A stretch of 64,000 bases of DNA, taken from the NCBI GenBank assembly GCA_949752735.1, contig OX457053.1, positions 28,773,497 to 28,837,496 on the forward strand, read 5' to 3'. Numbering within the stretch: position 1 is the stretch's first letter; each line of letters begins with the position of its first letter. The DNA is from Lumbricus terrestris (Eukaryota; Annelida; Clitellata; Crassiclitellata; Lumbricidae). The position numbers and the translations under genes were made by a program. Shown piece after piece: positions 51,901 to 62,100 of this stretch. Below the pieces are notes generated by a model. It worked only from the letters and a program-made list of their open reading frames with translations. It searched no databases and was not told the DNA's origin.

Positions 51901-52619
51901 TATATCTGTAAACATTCACGAGAACTTTTCTCAAACGTTCTCAGACGCATCACAAAAACTTAACCTTGAATCCTTTAATATACCACCACCAATAAATGCA
52001 TTCCAAACTTTGACCCTGCACAGTTTCCATTTTGTTTTATTGACAGAGCTGTCTTTAAAATTCCGTATAAAAAAAAACTACTGGGAGTATTGCTCTCAAC
52101 TTTTGCACAGCATGTTCTAATACATTTATGCACATTCTGTGCAAATTTCATCAAAATCTGAGACGGTCGAGTGGGAAACTTTTTAAAAATTTGTTGATTT
52201 GAGACGGAATGACCCAGCTTTATTTACTTGCGGCTGGTATTCCGGTGGCGCATACCGATCTATTTTCCTCGCAATCTGTGACTGCCATCAGTTGAAAAGC
52301 TGTGTGCAGATACGTAAATATGTCGCCTTCTGGCTGAAAATTATTTAACCCTGATACGAATAATTGTTACAATTTCCCACATTTTATCTTAACTCGCTCG
52401 TTTTTACCACGGCCGCCAAATCTCGTGCACGTATAGCCTACGTGATTCGCGACATGTCATCGGGCTTTAAACTGGTTAATAAATCTAATAAATCTAGCAC
52501 ATGTGTACCTCGTCGATAAACTCCGTGATGTCGAAGACTTCATCGTGAATTGCAATCCACAGTGACCGGAGATCTTTGTGCTTTTTCAGCTCTTCCAAAT
52601 CGATTTCTCTCAGCGACAT
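45848..52619 (-). CDS. CYB5: Cytochrome b5, tail-anchored (6 coding exons, 132 aa)
   Basis: A small haem protein that passes electrons from NAD(P)H reductases to desaturases, hydroxylases and P450s on the cytosolic face of the ER or outer mitochondrial membrane. Coding exons: 52619-52509, 50319-50283, 49119-49028, 48257-48225, 47244-47216, 45944-45848. All junctions are GT/AG and phases match exactly (399 nt including the stop). The N-terminus reads MSLREIDLEELKKHKD and IHDEVFDITEFIDE. The haem ligands are His38 in HPGG and His62 in EDVGHS, 24 apart as in all b5 proteins. A polar linker (GSKEKNKPGRR) precedes one membrane segment, WAIPVGVAVLIIGGLAMFL, and a short tail NSGRIPFF. Length is typical (about 134). 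The start was chosen at MSLREID because an in-frame upstream Met would add an atypical extension. Confidence 0.95.
46100..46265 (+). mobile_element. LINE 3' tail with a tandem partial duplication and (TGAT)n
   Basis: CCTGGATTGGGAGCGCTTCCGAGTAG is repeated as ACCTGGATTGGGAGCGCCTC TGAGTAG, then AGTGCTATATAAATTTATGTGATTGATTGATT. Confidence 0.8.
46505..46590 (-). mobile_element. LINE 3' tail fragment
   Basis: ATTCATTAATTCATTCTGAG, 'aatttatatat', then TATTCAGAGGAGCTCTCTGC. Confidence 0.6.
47216..47244 (-). CDS. CYB5: CYB5 exon 5 (29-nt microexon)
   Basis: GDPYSTIEE plus AG of the next Ser codon, phase 2 at the donor (AG|gtattt); acceptor tttcag. It lies in the linker before the anchor. Confidence 0.88.
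47366..47765 (+). mobile_element. CR1/L2-like LINE 3' end
   Basis: It encodes VPFARTSTMQNRDFLVVLPS, TWNGIPLTL and FLSHLKTVLFGRTKVGSASE, then the hairpin GAGCGCCTCTGAGTAG-type sequence (here GTAGCGCCTCTGAGTAG...TTGAAGAGGCGCCATATAAA) and a GAATGAAGGAATGAAT tail. Confidence 0.85.
47945..48048 (+). mobile_element. LINE 3' tail with (AATG)n
   Basis: GGCTGGGAGCGCCTCTGAGT AGG, TTCTTGAAGAGGCACTATAT, then (AATG)n. Confidence 0.8.
48225..48257 (-). CDS. CYB5: CYB5 exon 4 (33-nt microexon)
   Basis: GSKEKNKPGRR, phase 0 at both ends, so skipping it would keep the frame. Acceptor ttctag, donor CGT|gtgagt. Confidence 0.88.
49028..49119 (-). CDS. CYB5: CYB5 exon 3 (second haem ligand)
   Basis: GGYGTHAFEDVGHSNDAREM and MQKYLIGTLSE. 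His in VGHS is the distal-side ligand. Acceptor caccag, donor GAG|gtttgt. Confidence 0.95.
49367..49584 (-). mobile_element. tRNA-derived SINE, copy 8
   Basis: Full length on the - strand, in CYB5 intron 2, in the same orientation as the gene. The tail is short (TGTATGTGCAC complement). Confidence 0.92.
50283..50319 (-). CDS. CYB5: CYB5 exon 2 (HPGG haem motif, 37 nt)
   Basis: HPGGVEVLKEQA plus the first base of Gly. Acceptor ttcttag, donor CAG|gtatgt. Confidence 0.95.
50690..50765 (+). mobile_element. LINE 3' tail, GTATT-type subfamily
   Basis: GCACTGGGAGTGCCTCTGAA TGG...TGTGAGAGGCGCTATATAAA then AGATACAATACTTGTAA. Confidence 0.75.
50975..51247 (-). mobile_element. CR1/L2-like LINE 3' end, well preserved
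   Basis: The - strand reads VPFARTSIMQSRAFSVVGPV and VWNALPLELRLFP..., the hairpin GGGAGCGCCTCTGAGTAGTT...TTGAAGAGGCGCTATATAAA and an (AATG)n tail at 50975-50998. Confidence 0.88.
51480..51644. mobile_element. hAT-type MITE (165 bp), CAGTGGCGTAG family
   Basis: CAGTGGCGTAGGCAAGGGGG / TTCCTGGCTACGCCACTG ends with the exact 8-bp duplication ATGGTAGC at 51472-51479 and 51645-51652. It is in CYB5 intron 1. Confidence 0.94.
51660..52508. other. CYB5 intron 1, upstream part, nothing recognised
   Basis: Mostly unique AT-rich sequence without delimited repeats. Confidence 0.4.
52509..52619 (-). CDS. CYB5: CYB5 exon 1
   Basis: 37 codons, MSLREIDLEELKKHKDLRSL to DITEFIDE, donor GAG|gtacac. WIAIHDEVFDIT is the conserved b5 entry strand. 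Confidence 0.94.
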
Positions 52620-53597
52620 TTTAACTAAAATCTTAATAATCAACCACCGATGTGAACTGTTATAAAAATGAAAATTGATATGAATGCTCTCATCCAATCA
52701 CAGATCATCGTTCACTAGCAACATCCAATGAGCGTTGAGTTAATCAGGTCAACCAATGATTAATGTTCGCAGTGGATTCCGACCTTTACATCCAGCCAAT
52801 GCATTGAGACACAAATTGCGACCTCTCAACGAAAAAACGAAATGCGTCGCTATTTTTTTATGTGAATACCACGATACAATTTATTATATGCGAAAAACGC
52901 AGATGCCAAGTCAAATGACACAATGTACATGAAAACATGTAACCAGAAAATAAGAACATGAGATTTTTAAGTCGCTGAAACTGCGAAAGGGAGTTATTTT
53001 TTTCATTCCGATCGGCATTGAGGGTCAAAATTGAACCTGACCTTGACTTGGGACCGATGTTGACCCTTCTTGAATCAGTCTTTTTTCTGACTCATGTGAA
53101 TAAGCTTTACTATTTTTTTTACTGTGATTGCAAAAATGTTTAATGATCAAAATTTTAGGTAGATTGCTGCATGAATAGGTTGCAGTCAGATCTAGTCTAG
53201 AGATCACGTCAAGGACTAGGCCTAAGCTTATTGGCTTATTATATTGATCGCTGTGAAGTCACTTTTATTTGCTTATGAAGTAGTAGGCCTAACTCTTCGT
53301 TTTTCAAATAAATAAAGATAAACCCAATCAGATATTCATGCATAACATTAATTTTTTTAAGTGGACCTAAGAATGGTGAGGACTGGCACAATGGCCTTTA
53401 ATTTTTGAATTGCTTGAATCTGAGGTTTCGCGGTTAATAATATGCTTTTTGCGAGTTTACACGAAAGCTACCTTCCGTTTATTCAGGCAATCTCGCGTAT
53501 TTCTACGTAATTCGCCATATATGTACATGCGTTACATAATGATTTTGAAAAAACACTTAGTCTTTAAGTGAGAGTGAGGCTGAGCGTGGTCTATATT
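52620..53597. promoter_or_regulatory. Intergenic region between two divergent genes
   Basis: About 1 kb between the CYB5 start codon and the likely first exon of the + strand gene. It contains neither a transposon with clear ends nor an open frame, unusual for this window, which suggests selection against insertions. Confidence 0.45.
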
Positions 53598-53609
53598 CAA
53601 TATGGCGGT
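53598..53609 (+). promoter_or_regulatory. YY1-like motif near the start of the + strand gene
   Basis: CAATATGGCGGT matches the AANATGGCGGC consensus, often located just downstream of animal transcription starts. A donor-like AA|gtgagtaag at about 53814 would close a 5' UTR exon. Confidence 0.5.
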
Positions 53610-53874
53610 ATTTGTTGTGTTGAGATTCATTTGAATCTTATGAATAACTATTTTTATTATAGAGTTTATTAATTCGAAAATCTGTCACTATAAATTTTCG
53701 AGTTGCTTTTATACTGGCGGATTTATCAGCGACGTACATAACGGAATTTATTCATTTTGTACTGGTACGAATCAGTTCAGTTTCCATTGTGGTCACTCCA
53801 ACGTTTGACTTAAGTGAGTAAGTATCTCTGGTACGCGGATGTTCTTATTCCGTGCTATTATTCTTTCAGTATTC

Positions 53875-54315
53875 GGTACAGGTATAGAAGTATGCATGCG
53901 CTCCGAACGTCAAATTTGTCTTGATTTCCTATATATACGAACGTATTTATTCAAACGCGCCTATTCCCAATGTTCTAGAATGCTCCTGTGATTTTTTATA
54001 GTTTTATCAAAATGTACAGAAATACATAGGAAACGTGTCTTTAACTTCGCTCTCGCTATAATATTATGTGCACACACATTTCAATGACGTCATTGAAATG
54101 TGTATACACATAGCGAGAGTGAACTTTCATTGCAGTGAATTTGAATTTAAATACCAAATTGCAATGGTTTGTGAAGATTTTCGATAAAATATAAAAAATC
54201 GCAGGAACGTTCTAGAACATTGGGAATAGGCGCGTTTGAATACACACGTACATATACATAGGAAATCAAGACAAATTTGACGTTCGGAGCGCATGCATAC
54301 TTCTATACCTGTACC
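53875..54315. mobile_element. 441-bp foldback element with a CRE-centred palindrome
   Basis: Inverted arms of about 130 bp begin GGTACAGGTATAGAAGTATG and continue through CATGCGCTCCGAACGTCAAA and CGCGCCTATTCCCAATGTTC on both sides. An 8-bp duplication, CAGTATTC, lies at 53867-53874 and 54316-54323. The middle also folds: 54074-54103 is a perfect 30-bp palindrome centred on TGACGTCA, flanked by inverted CTCTCGCTA / TAGCGAGAG. No coding capacity. It lies in the presumed first intron of the + strand gene. Confidence 0.88.
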
Positions 54316-54323
54316 CAGTATTC

Positions 54324-54851
54324 TTCACTAATGCGAAAATCGTTATTTGAAAATACATTTGATTGTTTGTTAGCTCGGATAATCAACGTAGTTTACATGC
54401 TGAACTATTTGTCCGACATGCATTAGTACATACAGGCCGATATATTTACTTCAAAGTCGCATAGTGATCAGTTAGTTCTGCCCTGTGCTTTTCAGATGCT
54501 TAATCATCCTAAAATGTTGATTGCTTAAGCCAGTTTAGTATTTTGAATGATCTATGTTTATATTGTCAATTTTAAATTGGAAAATTTATGTTGCTGTAGT
54601 AATCAGTAATAAGAGAAATGCTGAATTCCAGAGAAATATTGTTTTATTGAATTGAACCAAGAAGTTAGATGCAACATCACTGCCATAATTGGTCACTTAT
54701 AGCTTCTGCCTGTTTAATCTGGCTAATTTCAGGAATATGACTGACTATTATGGGAGAACTTAGTTTGCTGCTGAGTCATCATAACATTTCCTGTGAGAAA
54801 TAAGTAATTATAATTGGATATATTTGATAATTATTTATTTATTTTCTGTAG
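54324..54851. other. Presumed intron 1 of the + strand gene
   Basis: AT-rich unique sequence ending in the acceptor ttattttctgtag at 54839-54851. Confidence 0.5.
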
Positions 54852-56104
54852 ATTCCACGCAGGAACTGTAGGCCGACATGGAGGAAAGTGATCTTCAGCT
54901 GAACCCATCTGAACCCGGTGACCAGCAGCAGCAGCAGCAGCCGCAGGTGCTGTACGTCAGCGGCAACACGTACTACACGACGGCGGAAGGCGAGGGCCAG
55001 GAGCCGATGGTCACCTACATGTACGGCGACGATCAGTCAGCCGAGGGCCAGTACATGATGATCCAGGGAGCGGACGGCGAGGATGTGCTCCAAGGAACGG
55101 GGGAGCAATACTTAATGACATCCGACGGTGGCGTACGGTACGTGCTCGTGAGCGACGACATGGCGACATCCGCTCAGCCGCAGTTTGTGCTCGACCAGTC
55201 GGCGATGGACGGACAGATATCCATCATGCAGAATGTGCTCAACGACCAGATGGTCGGTGGAGTCGAAATGACGAGCGCGGAGGCGATGCAGCTGGCGGAG
55301 ATGCCGGCCGAGGTGCCGGCCGAGATGCCGGCCGAGGTCGACTTCCTGAACAGCGTTGAGCCCGTTTCCGCCGATCCGGCCGAGCTGACCTCGGAGGCTG
55401 ACTTCGGTCATGACTTGGACGGCACCGGTCCAGATCAACTGGAAGCGGAGCCTGGTTTAGAGGCGGGAGACGTTGGGGATTCGACGAAGATCGAGGCGAT
55501 GGAAAGCGAGGGCGTAATTCCCGAGGCGGAGCCGGAACAGACGAAAGCGGAGCCTAACGTCGTCGGACCAGCGGAAGAACCGAAAGTGGAAAAGCCGGTC
55601 AGCTGCAAGGTGGTGGTCAACGAGGCAAGCGCGGTGCCGCCGTCTGCCCCTGTTGTTGTGGAGAAGGCGAAAGAGAAGGAGAAGCCGAGGGTGATAGAGA
55701 ACATCACGAAGGCGATTCACGTCACGTCCGTTCCGATCCCGTCGTCGTCAAAGGAGTCGAAGCCGATCATCACGGTGAAGCCCTCTCCAGTTTCTCATCT
55801 CGACGGCGACCGGATAAAAATCGAGACGTCGGGCGGCGTGCAGAAGGTCTTCATTCTTCCGATGAGCCCTGCGGGTAAGACGACCACAAGCACCGGTGTC
55901 GGCGGCGGTGGTGGTATCAGTACCACGCTTCCTGTTCGATTCATCAGCCAGGAGCAGATGTCGTCGTATCCTGTTCAGACTATTACGCTGCCGCTCAAGT
56001 CGAATGCGTTGGCCGGGCATTCACCGAAGCAGATACGTCCGTCGGTGACCGTTTCGACTGGACCCAGGACTACAGCAAACATCCTCGCTCCGAACATCAT
56101 CAAG
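54852..56104 (+). CDS. Unknown nuclear-type gene, exon 2 (first coding, 409 codons)
   Basis: The start is [16 protein letters not shown] and the end is [12 protein letters not shown]|gtttgt, phase 0. Six Gln at residues 17-22, then [13 protein letters not shown] near residue 142. GC-rich third positions support coding. The last 32 bp with the donor are repeated three more times downstream. Confidence 0.88.
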
Positions 56105-59100
56105 GTTTGTTTTTGCGGTTTTTAATGTGTTTGGCTTGAAAAATTGACCTTTGGCAGCAAACATCCTTGCTCTGAACATCATCAAGGTTTGTTTTTGCGG
56201 TTTTTAATGTGTTTGGCTTGAAAAATTGACCTTTGGCAGCAAACATCCTTGCTCTGAACATCATCAAGGTTTGTTTTTGCGGTTTTTAATGTGTTTGGCT
56301 TGAAAAATTGACCTTTGACAGCAAACATCCTCGCTCCAAACATCATTAAGGTTTGTTTTGCGGATTTCAATGTGTTTGGCTTGAAAAATTGACCTTTATG
56401 GATTTTGACAATGAAAGGGCGAATATAACAGATTGTTTTATTGCCTTCTGGGATTGAAGATTGACCGCCTAGAGCTCGGGAGACCACGTTCTATGAGACT
56501 GGTCTTAGGACAGTTCTCTTTAGCTGGCGGTTGGGTCGGGAGCGCTTCTGAGTAGTTACTCTTGTAAAGGCGCTATATAAATCTCCGAAATAAATGAATG
56601 AATCATTTTTTGGTCTAAGATGTTTAAATTTTAGGATGAAATCAGACTACGCTGTTATTTTAATTTTACTAGCATATTTATTTTTTATCAGTGTTCATAG
56701 TTCTATTTGATGCAGGTTTTGTGCTGCAAGACTTTAGCCTAATAATCACAATATTTAGGTTTGTTAATTTTAGTTTGAGATACGGCGTGAAGTTTCTTTT
56801 TTGCACTTCATTTAGATTGTTTTGGATGTCTTTTACCTGCTTTTATTTGGTCATTATGTACCTGTGACTCTGTAACAGTGGTTCCAAACCCGTTACCCGT
56901 GGGCCAAAAGTGGCCCGCAGGCAGAAAAATATGGCCCTCGTCTCTAAAAGAATTTTTAAATATGAAAAAATTGACCATTTGGACAGGATAGAACACATAA
57001 TTTTTTTAATTACAAATTATAATGTTATTTTGACGTCTATAAATAACATCAAATATTCTACTTCAATTTTATATGCCTTAAATTAATTAAATTTTACCTT
57101 TGTGGCCCCCTAATATCCTTCAACAAAGAAAAAGTGGCCCTCGTGTCCTCTAACTTAGAAAAAGTGACCCTAGAGTCAAAAAAGGTTGGGAACCACTGCT
57201 CTGTAAGATACTCGATTGCGTTTTCTAGAGAGGTGTTGGACGACCCCCGCTGAAGGACCGTCTGATGAAGTCTCCTCAGATGCAGAGCGCCGGACCGGTA
57301 AAGATCCGACCGGCGTCCAGCCAAGTCATCGTCATCCCAATCCAGGTCTCGAAAGACTCGCTGGGTTCCACCAGCCAGATCAACGGCGCCAACACGAAGG
57401 TCACGCCCTCAGGCTCCGGTGCGCCGAGAGTCAAAGCCATGGCGTCGGTCTCAGACAAGGCGTTGAAGGGCGTCGTCAAGAAGGGCCCGATTATGAAGAC
57501 GACTAAGGTGACGCCGAAATTTACAAAGAAGCAGGCGGCCAAAATGCTTGATGAAGACGAAACTCCGTCGTCGACGAGGCGGTCCAAAAGACCAAGCAAT
57601 ATGTCGATGAAGTTGGCTGAGTGGGGATTACTGCCAACAGGTAACGGATTTTATACATCGTGGGGCGCGGTGGTGTAGTGGTGGCGTCGTTGCCTTGAAG
57701 CTGGAAGGTTCGGGGTTCGAATCCACCTCGCCGCATAAGGACCTTGGGCAAGTCCTTCACTCACAATTGCTCAGCGCTTTGGCGTGAAACTCCGATGCAG
57801 TGTCCGCTCTGCATTCGGGAGCGCCTCTGAGTAGAGAGAGCTTGAAGGGGCACTATAATAAGTGCACATACAAACAAACAAATCGTATTGTTTGTATGTG
57901 CATTTGTTATAGCGCCCCTTCAAGATGTCTACCCAGAAGCACTCCCGACTGCAGCTCGTACACTGATAATAATTTTAGCACAAGTTTATAAGTCTCAAAA
58001 ATGCCCAGACGATTAATGATCTTAATACAGTTTTCAACAGACATGCCTATCACACCGCTCGCCAAGGCCACTCGTTTTATCAGTCGCAAAACTGTTACAT
58101 TCGAAGAAATCCTAATTGTAATGACAACTCTAGGCTACAGGCCTACAGCAGGCAATTAGTTATTTGCACCGATATGGGATGGTCAAGACCTCTGTAATGG
58201 TTTAAACATGATTAAAAGGTGTTTGGCTCATGTTAAAACATGATTAAAAGGTGTTGGACTCATGTTGGCAGAAATAGACACACAAAGTGACTGGCAGTGA
58301 TTAGGGTAGCCACAGTGGGTTTCACGCCGAAGCGCTGAGCAATTGCGAGTGAAGGACTTGCAAAAGGTCCCTGCGCGCCGACTTGGGTGGATTCGAACCT
58401 GCAACCCTCCGGCTGCAAGGCAATGAACATACCCACTGCGCCCCACTGTTGTGCTGTATTGTATCTATGTATTTATATAGCGCCTCTCACAATGCATACC
58501 GATCAGAGGCGCTCCCAGTGCCATTGTATTGGTGTGTTAGACGAAGAGAAAATAAAGTGGTGCTGAGACAACGAGAAGAGGCATTTTGCCCAACAGTTAA
58601 TAAGGAGGAACGCGTTGAAGGAGGAAGCTGGTTCCACAGTGCAGGGCCAATGAGAGCAATGGTCTGCAATTGACTTGTTACTCTGTTCTCTGTAGACTTG
58701 GGAACATGGAGACTTGTAAAATCTGAAACATTTGTAATTTGTACGGCTGTGAACTTGTAAATGTGTAAATTTGTGACCGTGTAAACGTGAAAATTTGCAA
58801 CCTTGTAAATCAGAAATCTTGTATCTAAGCATTGCTTTGTAAGTGATTTTTTTAACCTTCTGTGTTTCAAGGCATGCAGCTTTGTTAAAGTTTTGAAATA
58901 GCATCAAATTATATTCTTCAAAAGTGGCAATTTGTAAATTTTTATTGCCAATTAGATGTTCTGTATGTCATGTCTTGTATCACCAAGCTGTTTACGAAAG
59001 CTTTTGTAGTGGAAATTTATCAGGTGCATTTGGAAGATAAAATTGTTGCTTCACAGAGGTGGAATTTTTCTGAATTTGAATCGACAATAAAAAGGGAGAC

Positions 59101-62100
59101 TTTTAAGAGGTTGTAGGAGCATTTTGGTATCCTGTAATTACCTTACAATTTATTTCAGATATTTTATAGATTAGTGAAAGCTTGGTGATAGAGTAACAGT
59201 TGAAATAGATTCTGGGTATTTTTGAGACTTATAAACTACTTGTGCTAAAATTAATAGAAGTTGAAATAGATTCTGGGCATGTTTGAGAAATCCTTATAAA
59301 TTTGTGCTAAAATTAATAAAGTTGAAATATATTCTGGGCATTTTTGAGACTTATAAACTTGTGCTAAAATTAATGGAAGTTGAAATAGATTCTGGGAATT
59401 TTTTTGACTTGTAAACTTGTGCTAAAATTAATGGAAGTTAAAATAGATTCTGGGCATTTTTTTTACTTGTAAACTTGTGCTAAAATTATTAGAAGTTAAA
59501 ATAGATTCTGGGCATTTTTTAGACTTGTAAAGTTGTGCTAAAATTAATAGAAGTTGAAATAGATTCTGGCCATTTTTGAGACTTATAAACTTGTGCTAAA
59601 ATTAAAAGAAGTTGAAATAGATTCAGGGCACTTTTTAAATTTGCAAACTTGTGCTAAAGTTAATAGAAGTTGAAATAGATTCAGGGCATTTTTGAAATTT
59701 GCAAACTTGTGCTAAAGTTAATAGAAGCTGAAATAGATTCAGGGCATTTTTGAAATTTGCAAACTTGTGCTAAAGTTAATAGAAGTTGAAATAGATTCAG
59801 GGCATTTTTGAAATTTGCAAACTTGTGCTAAAGTTAATAGAAGCTGAAATAGATTCAGGGCATTTTTGAAATTTGCAAACTTGTGCTAAAGTTAATAGAA
59901 GTTGAAATAGATTCAGGGCATTTTTGAAATTTGCAAACTTGTGCTAATGTAGATCTAGGCATTTATGTATCTAAATTCATTGTGTAGATAAGTAATGGCA
60001 TTGTGATGAAGCAACAATCAAAAGAATTCCAGTCTTCTAGAAGCAATGGCATTGTTTCGCTCATCTATAAGTCTTTGTATTTAGTGTTTGCCTGACCTGA
60101 TGAGCATGTCTACTACAGGTGGAAGATCATCTTCGTCATCTGAAGATGAATTGGAGGACGAGTTGGACTTTGACGACGAGGATGACGAGGAAGGAGATGA
60201 CGACAACGACAGCAACAGCTCCATGTCGCTCGGTATCTATGCTAAGTCTGCGCAGAAAGGTAGTTTCTGTGTTACTTCTAAAAACTGTGGCTAGTTGTGA
60301 CGTCGGGGCTCGAAACCCGTCATTTGTCGCTTCCTAGATATTGCTCTAGAAACTAGAAACCAAAAATTTGCGATCCGCAATTTTTTCGCAATTCAAGTAT
60401 GGCGCAACAGCGCAAAAATTGACAATGTGCGCGATTTTAGTGCAAAATTTGCAAAAATATTGCTAATTTTTCTTTATTAGGCTTTGATTGATTTAAAAAT
60501 CACTGCGGTTCGTGGCAGTTCAACATTGCAATGATACCGTTGGGTCAAGAATGTAGAATATTCTTCAAATCAGCAGATGGCTATAAGTTTGCCATTATTT
60601 GTGAGGTAGTGATGACATTTTGATGTCATTTGCGTTATTTGTTTCGGATTATATTCCTTTATTGCCCTGTCAAAAAAATTTGCAGAATAATCCATTTGTG
60701 GTTTCTGAGAACTTTTATGAAAAAAACATCTTCAGAAACTTTTTATTCGATGTTCTATTCTAACTAATGAAATATTCAAATGTGTGTAACTTCAGTTAGA
60801 AAAGGATATTTTCATCCTGTTATTTTAAAGCAGAGTCATTGTAGCATATATCACTATTTAATGGAAAGGTCAGGTGATGGGTTTTGAGCTCCTGCATCAC
60901 ATTTTGTATTTGATTCAGTGGCATCATTCAAAGTTGTTTTCATCAGTCGATTATTTTGTATTGTTATGTTTTGTATTTAACAATTTTTAAAGCACTTCTT
61001 TTAGTATAAGCTAATTTCAGTGGCACTCTCTGCCACAGGGCAATGAAGCAACGTCTTAGTATATATATATATATGTTCACTTAATAGACAAACCGCAGCT
61101 CAATTCGAAGACAATTGCATGTAGACTATACGTGGAAAAGCAGATTAAATATTGTCAGAACTTGGCTTAAGCAGTGGACCTTGGATGTTTAGATGAGAAA
61201 GAGTCCCCACTCCCCAGCCAAAATAAATCTTAGAGTGTAAAAGGTGGATGGTATATTCTACGAGGAAGGAAGCGTCCACATGTAGATGCTGCTTTGTTGA
61301 TGAGGGAATTTTTCATCTTCCCGTACTCCATCTGACCATAAATTGTCCAGCACATTTTACGAACCCGGAATTTCTTCTGATAACTGGACATTTCTATTGA
61401 CCACTGAGAGCTGGACGTTTTCTCTCACTGCCACAACTTGCGCTCTTACTGAATATTGAATAACTACCGAGTGCTCGTACTGTATGCTGACTATTGTACT
61501 TGTCACAGCATGTTTGAGCATTCTTAATATTATATATTTTGATTTTTCATCATTTTCCAAGACTATGCTGCACACTGAGCAGATCTGTTAAGCTGGGGGG
61601 GGTGTTGGGGCTGTATAAATTTGTGGATTTATGCAATGGAATGATCAGAAGTTCATAAGTGTTGGTGAGATTTAAGAGCATATATTGTCCTACTATTCAA
61701 TTATTGGGGTGCTTCAAAATAACAGCCTATTTTCTTTACAAATTAGTCATTTTTTGCTGTGGTAGGAGCTCGAAAACTGGGACCTGCGGATGACAAACGA
61801 TTTTCGACACCACAGGTGGCCAAGGTATCTATGGGCAGCAAGGCACCAGTGCGCGTTCTAGCAGGAAGTGCTCCAGCAAAGGTAACGTACGCAATTTTCA
61901 GTGTTGTGCGTTACTCGTTACTAGTAACGCGTTACTAGTAACTAGTTACTTTTTTGAGGTAACTATTGCAGTAACTAGTTACTTTTCTGAAAAAGTAATT
62001 AGTTACAGTAACTGATTACTTTTACCAAGTAACGGTAACTTAACAGCAATGGTTACTTTTCGTTACTTTAAAAATAAGTAGATCAAGTTTGTGCTTTATG

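Noticed and set aside
55112..56020. - strand frames opposite exon 2 of the unknown gene
   Set aside because: Shadows caused by GC-rich coding sequence. They have no family signature.
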